Source: Yimella sp.
GTDB taxonomy: Bacteria; Actinomycetota; Actinomycetes; Actinomycetales; Dermatophilaceae
Direction: 5' to 3'
NCBI GenBank assembly: GCA_030150425.1
Contig: JASLFY010000223.1
Coordinates: forward strand, 1-8,232
Length of the DNA: 8,232 nt
Position 1 is the first letter of the stretch. Every line of letters starts with the position of its first letter. Positions 6,093 to 8,232 of the stretch are shown one piece after another. Made by a program: the position numbers and the translations under genes. Under the pieces are notes generated by a model, which was not told where the DNA came from, did not search any database, and worked only from the letters and a program-made list of their open reading frames with translations.

Positions 6093-7514
6093 TCAGTTGC
6101 TGAATCGTTCGATGTGTATCTGTCCGGGGGACACGCCCGCGGTCGTCAGCGCCCGTTCCACCGCGTCCATCCAGGCCGGGGCGCCGCACACGTAGACGTC
6201 GTGGTCCGGCAGGTCGGGGACGAGGTGCAGCAGGGCCTCGGCGTCGCCCAGATGGGCGGCGTTGTCCGGCAACCAGGAGGGTGCGCCGTCCGGGCGACGG
6301 GTGCGCGGCCCGGTGACGAAGAAGACACGGTGGCCACGCTCCCGGGCGATGCGCTGTTGTTCCTCGGGCCACAGCAGGTCGGCCGTCGAGCCGGCCCGTT
6401 GCACGAGGGTGATGTCGCCCGGAGATGTGTACTGCAGTGACTCGTACAGGGCGTGCAGGGGCGTGATGCCGATCCCGGCGCCGATCAGCAGCACCTTGCG
6501 CCGGGTCCGTACGCCCTCGTGAAGGCGGCCGTACGGCCCCTCGATCCACACTTTCGTGCCCGGGCGCACCTGCGCCAGTTCGGAGCTGCCGTCACCGACG
6601 ACCGCGACCGTGATCCGCAGCGATCGGCCGTCGGGGGCGTGCGACAACGAGTACGGGTGGGCCCGGGTCTGCCCGGCGCCGGCGAACCGCCAGTGGAAGA
6701 ACTGGCCGGGGCTTACACGGAGCCGGTGCACCGAGCGGCCGGTCACCGTGACGGTGACCGCGCGCGGGGTGGGCCGCTCGACCGCAGCGACCCGCAGGTC
6801 CTGGCGCAGGCTGGTCCACACCGGGATCGCGACCCGGAAGACCAGCACCGCGGCCGCGGCGGCGCCCCAGAGCGACCACCAGAAGACCGTCGCGGCGGTG
6901 GAGGCGGTGAAGTCCTGCCCGGTCCACAACTGGTGCGGCAGCGCGAGGCCGACACCGAGGTAGGCGTACAGGTGCAACAGGTGCCAGGACTCGTACCGCA
7001 GTCGGCGGCGGGCGGCGCGGAGGCTGGTGACGACGACCAGGCAGAGCGCGAGCGTGCCCGCGACGGCGAGCAGCATGGCGGGGTAGTGCAGGGTCAGATC
7101 GACGCTCGTCGACCAGAGGGCACCCCATCGGGCTCCCGCGTAACCCGCGACGATCGTCGCGATGTGGACCCACATCAGGCTGAAGCCGGCGAAGCCGACG
7201 AGGCGGTGCCGGCGGGCGAGCTCGTCCTGGCCGTACGCCCGCTCGACGAACGGGATGCGGGCCATCAGCAGGACCTGGATCAGCAGCAGGTCGGCCGCGA
7301 GCAGGCCGCTCAGCCGGCCGAACGTCGTCCAGCCGTCGGTCCACGAGTCGAACTGCCGCAGGCCGCCGTGGTCGACCCAGAGCGCGACCACGAACAGCAG
7401 GCTCGCCCAGGTCAGCGCGCCGGCCGCATCGCGCCACCACCGGCGTACGACCGTCGGCGGTGGCGCCGGGACGGCCGGTCGCGGCAGCCGTACGGCGGGA
7501 GGGGAGAGGGTCAT
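6093..7514 (-). CDS. NOX/ferric-reductase-like transmembrane flavocytochrome
   Basis: 473-residue membrane protein predicted to move electrons from cytosolic NAD(P)H across the membrane. About six membrane segments (roughly 34-47, 66-86, 106-125, 145-165, 178-196, 207-229) form a ferric-reductase-like domain. His103/His117 and His181/His194 have the same spacings (14 and 13) as the haem ligands of NADPH oxidases. Then comes an FAD domain (HPYSLSHAP 286-294; EGPYG 325-329) and an NAD(P)H domain (VLLIGAGIGITPLHAL 341-356; VCGAPAWMDAV 442-452), ending IHIERFSN. There is no 2Fe-2S domain. First gene of the operon with the FMN-binding protein (8-base gap) and apbE. ATG 7514 is chosen because it precedes the first membrane segment and a -10-like CACGCT (7522-7527) sits at the leaderless spacing; a GTG at 7574 would add 20 residues without clear support. 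Acceptor unknown; ferric reduction or superoxide production are alternatives. Confidence 0.92.
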   Translation of the reverse strand: MTLSPPAVRLPRPAVPAPPPTVVRRWWRDAAGALTWASLLFVVALWVDHGGLRQFDSWTDGWTTFGRLSGLLAADLLLIQVLLMARIPFVERAYGQDELARRHRLVGFAGFSLMWVHIATIVAGYAGARWGALWSTSVDLTLHYPAMLLAVAGTLALCLVVVTSLRAARRRLRYESWHLLHLYAYLGVGLALPHQLWTGQDFTASTAATVFWWSLWGAAAAAVLVFRVAIPVWTSLRQDLRVAAVERPTPRAVTVTVTGRSVHRLRVSPGQFFHWRFAGAGQTRAHPYSLSHAPDGRSLRITVAVVGDGSSELAQVRPGTKVWIEGPYGRLHEGVRTRRKVLLIGAGIGITPLHALYESLQYTSPGDITLVQRAGSTADLLWPEEQQRIARERGHRVFFVTGPRTRRPDGAPSWLPDNAAHLGDAEALLHLVPDLPDHDVYVCGAPAWMDAVERALTTAGVSPGQIHIERFSN

Positions 7515-7604
7515 GCCGACCAGCGTGCGGCGGGTCGCTGTGCCGCCGCTGTGCGAGGGCCGTGGCGCACGCACAAGTTCGGCAGCAGAAGCCGCGACAA
7601 CGAG

Positions 7605-7635
7605 AACGACCGACCCCGGAACGGGATCGGTCGTT
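7605..7635 (-). terminator. Intrinsic terminator downstream of rpmB
   Basis: A perfect 9-base inverted repeat (AACGACCGA 7605-7613 and TCGGTCGTT 7627-7635) extends, after one mismatch, by three or four more G-C pairs around a tiny loop. It lies 18 bases past the rpmB stop on the minus strand and is followed there by TCTCGTTGTC, a modest T-rich tail typical of actinobacterial terminators. It separates rpmB from the redox operon, which starts at 7514. Confidence 0.75.
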
Positions 7636-7653
7636 ACGTGCGAAGGAGGAAGG

Positions 7654-7848
7654 TCAGCGCTTGACCTTGCCCGCCTTCAGGCACGAGGTGCAGACATTGA
7701 GACGCTTCGGGGTCACACCGGCGTCGCCCACGAGCGCACGGACGCGCTGGATGTTCGGGTTCCAGCGGCGCTTGGTCTTGCGCTGCGAGTGCGAGACGTT
7801 GTGACCGAAGCCGGGTCCCTTGCCGCAGACGTCGCAAGTGGCAGCCAC
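7654..7848 (-). CDS. rpmB: 50S ribosomal protein L28, four-cysteine form
   Basis: 64-residue ribosomal protein L28 of the large subunit. Visible: MAATCDVCGKGPGFGHNVSH at the start, the basic SQRKTKRRWNPNIQ core (21-34) and TPKRLNVCTSCLKAGKVKR at the end. C5, C8, C53 and C56 form two CxxC pairs, the zinc-binding (C+) version. GTG 7848 is chosen because it gives the family N-terminus and has AGGAG (7855-7859) at a 6-base spacing. The frame stays open upstream to an ATG at 7911, but that 21-codon extension is not part of L28 and is best read as leader. Divergent from the DAK2 gene, single-gene unit with its own promoter and terminator. Confidence 0.97.
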   Translation of the reverse strand: MAATCDVCGKGPGFGHNVSHSQRKTKRRWNPNIQRVRALVGDAGVTPKRLNVCTSCLKAGKVKR

Positions 7849-7933
7849 GGTGATCTCCTGAAGTTGGTCGATGAGTTCTTCTCCCGACTGCGGGCACAGG
7901 GAAAGACCCATGGCTCACGGTGGGAACTTCGTA

Positions 7934-7962
7934 AGCGTACCGGTGGGACGGCCAGCCACCAA
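7934..7962 (-). promoter_or_regulatory. Predicted sigma-70-type promoter of rpmB
   Basis: On the minus strand, TTGGTG (7957-7962) as -35 and TACGCT (7934-7939) as -10 are separated by 17 bases, a good housekeeping-sigma match. Transcription would start near 7927, giving a leader of about 79 bases before the GTG start. This is the best-formed promoter in the window, as expected for a ribosomal protein gene. Confidence 0.6.
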
Positions 7963-8021
7963 ACCGAGCGTTCCGCAGGATCCGTCGGACGCACTCACGG
8001 GACGTTGTCGGTCGCGCCGGT

Positions 8022-8027
8022 TAGGCT
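8022..8027 (+). promoter_or_regulatory. Candidate -10 element for the DAK2-domain gene (TAGGCT)
   Basis: TAGGCT sits in the 12-mer GCCGGTTAGGCT (8016-8027), identical to the one before ddl. Here the start codon is 113 bases further on, so transcription from about 8035 would give a leader of roughly 105 bases that ends in a good Shine-Dalgarno. The 292-base region between rpmB and this gene otherwise shows only the rpmB promoter and leader; I see no clear leader structure. Confidence 0.4.
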
Positions 8028-8140
8028 CGGGCCGCGCACCGGTTGTGTGCGCCGCTCGTCGTGGACCGATCGCAGGAAAAGACCTCGCGCGATCAGCACA
8101 CGAGCGTGCGACTCGACCGACGACTCGGAAGGATGACGCG

Positions 8141-8232
8141 ATGGCGCTCGCGAGTCTCAACCTGACCGCCCTACGTCGCTGGGTCGTCGTGGCCCGCACC
8201 GATCTGGCGCAGTTCGCCGATCGGATCAATGC
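8141..8232 (+). CDS. DAK2-domain (DhaL-like) protein, N-terminal fragment
   Basis: Only 30 codons are present before the window ends. The N-terminus, LNLTALRRWVVVARTDLAQF followed by ADRINA, matches the start of DAK2-domain proteins (YloV/FakA type), in which the next residues are normally LNVFPVPDGDTGTN. Family members with a full DAK2 plus C-terminal domains act as ATP-binding subunits, for example fatty acid kinase FakA in firmicutes; the actinobacterial role is not settled. ATG 8141 has GGAAGG (8127-8132) at 8 bases. A neighbouring ATG at 8133 is in another frame. The position beside rpmB matches the rpmB - DAK2 - recG order I recall in actinobacteria; recG would be expected beyond the window. 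Confidence 0.8.
   Translation, partial: MALASLNLTALRRWVVVARTDLAQFADRIN

Noticed and set aside
6453..7664. 403-codon plus-strand frame opposite the NOX-like gene
   Set aside because: Arg/Asp/Gln/Gly-rich shadow of the real gene; no membrane segment, motif or ribosome-binding site.
7849..7911. Possible 21-residue N-terminal extension of L28 from ATG 7911
   Set aside because: L28 orthologues start at MAATCDVC; GTG 7848 has a good AGGAG. The upstream in-frame codons are more simply part of the leader.
7162..8136. 324-codon plus-strand frame across the NOX-like gene, the rpmB terminator and rpmB
   Set aside because: It lies opposite two well-supported genes and through a terminator and promoter, with Arg/Ser/Thr-rich sequence and no domain.
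1..8232. Mobile element, CRISPR array, tRNA/rRNA or recent horizontal island
   Set aside because: No transposase or integrase, no spaced direct repeats, no tRNA-like cloverleaf, and no visible change in base composition or codon use across the window.

Overview
The window looks like core chromosome from a high-GC (roughly 70% by eye) Gram-positive actinobacterium. The protein sequences, G/C-ending codons, leaderless-looking gene starts and gene order gpsA - ddl - DUF3515 - Lrp-like - thiL - rpmB - DAK2 are all typical of Actinomycetota. A Micrococcales member (Dermacoccaceae/Intrasporangiaceae-like) is my guess, not a demonstrated placement. I see no mobile element, tRNA, rRNA or CRISPR array.

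Layout, left to right: the 3' part of gpsA (+); a cystathionine gamma-lyase-family PLP enzyme (-) whose end overlaps gpsA; ddl (+), divergent from the PLP enzyme; a DUF3515 lipoprotein and a stand-alone Lrp/AsnC ligand-binding domain protein (both -, overlapping); thiL (+), divergent from the Lrp-like gene; a three-gene minus-strand operon running from about 7514 down to 4856 (NOX/ferric-reductase-like membrane flavocytochrome, membrane-anchored FMN-binding protein, ApbE flavin transferase); rpmB (-) with its own promoter and terminator; and the first 30 codons of a DAK2-domain protein (+), cut by the window end. No gene-free stretch exceeds 300 bases; the longest is the 292-base divergent region between rpmB and the DAK2 gene.

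Functionally, gpsA (glycerol-3-phosphate for phospholipids), ddl (D-Ala-D-Ala for peptidoglycan), thiL (thiamine diphosphate) and rpmB (ribosome) are housekeeping genes. The three-gene redox operon is the most interesting part. Its first product carries the four-histidine, two-haem spacing of NADPH oxidases plus cytosolic FAD and NAD(P)H domains. The second has a signal anchor and an SGAT covalent-FMN motif. The third is the enzyme family that attaches that FMN. Together they predict a compact chain NAD(P)H -> FAD -> haem -> haem -> covalent FMN on the outer face of the membrane, with an unknown final acceptor.

Other points of note: strong excess of the palindrome CGTACG, partly carried by the otherwise rare Val codon GTA; -10-like hexamers at an identical distance from four start codons; and three convergent gene pairs that overlap or abut with no room for a terminator between them.
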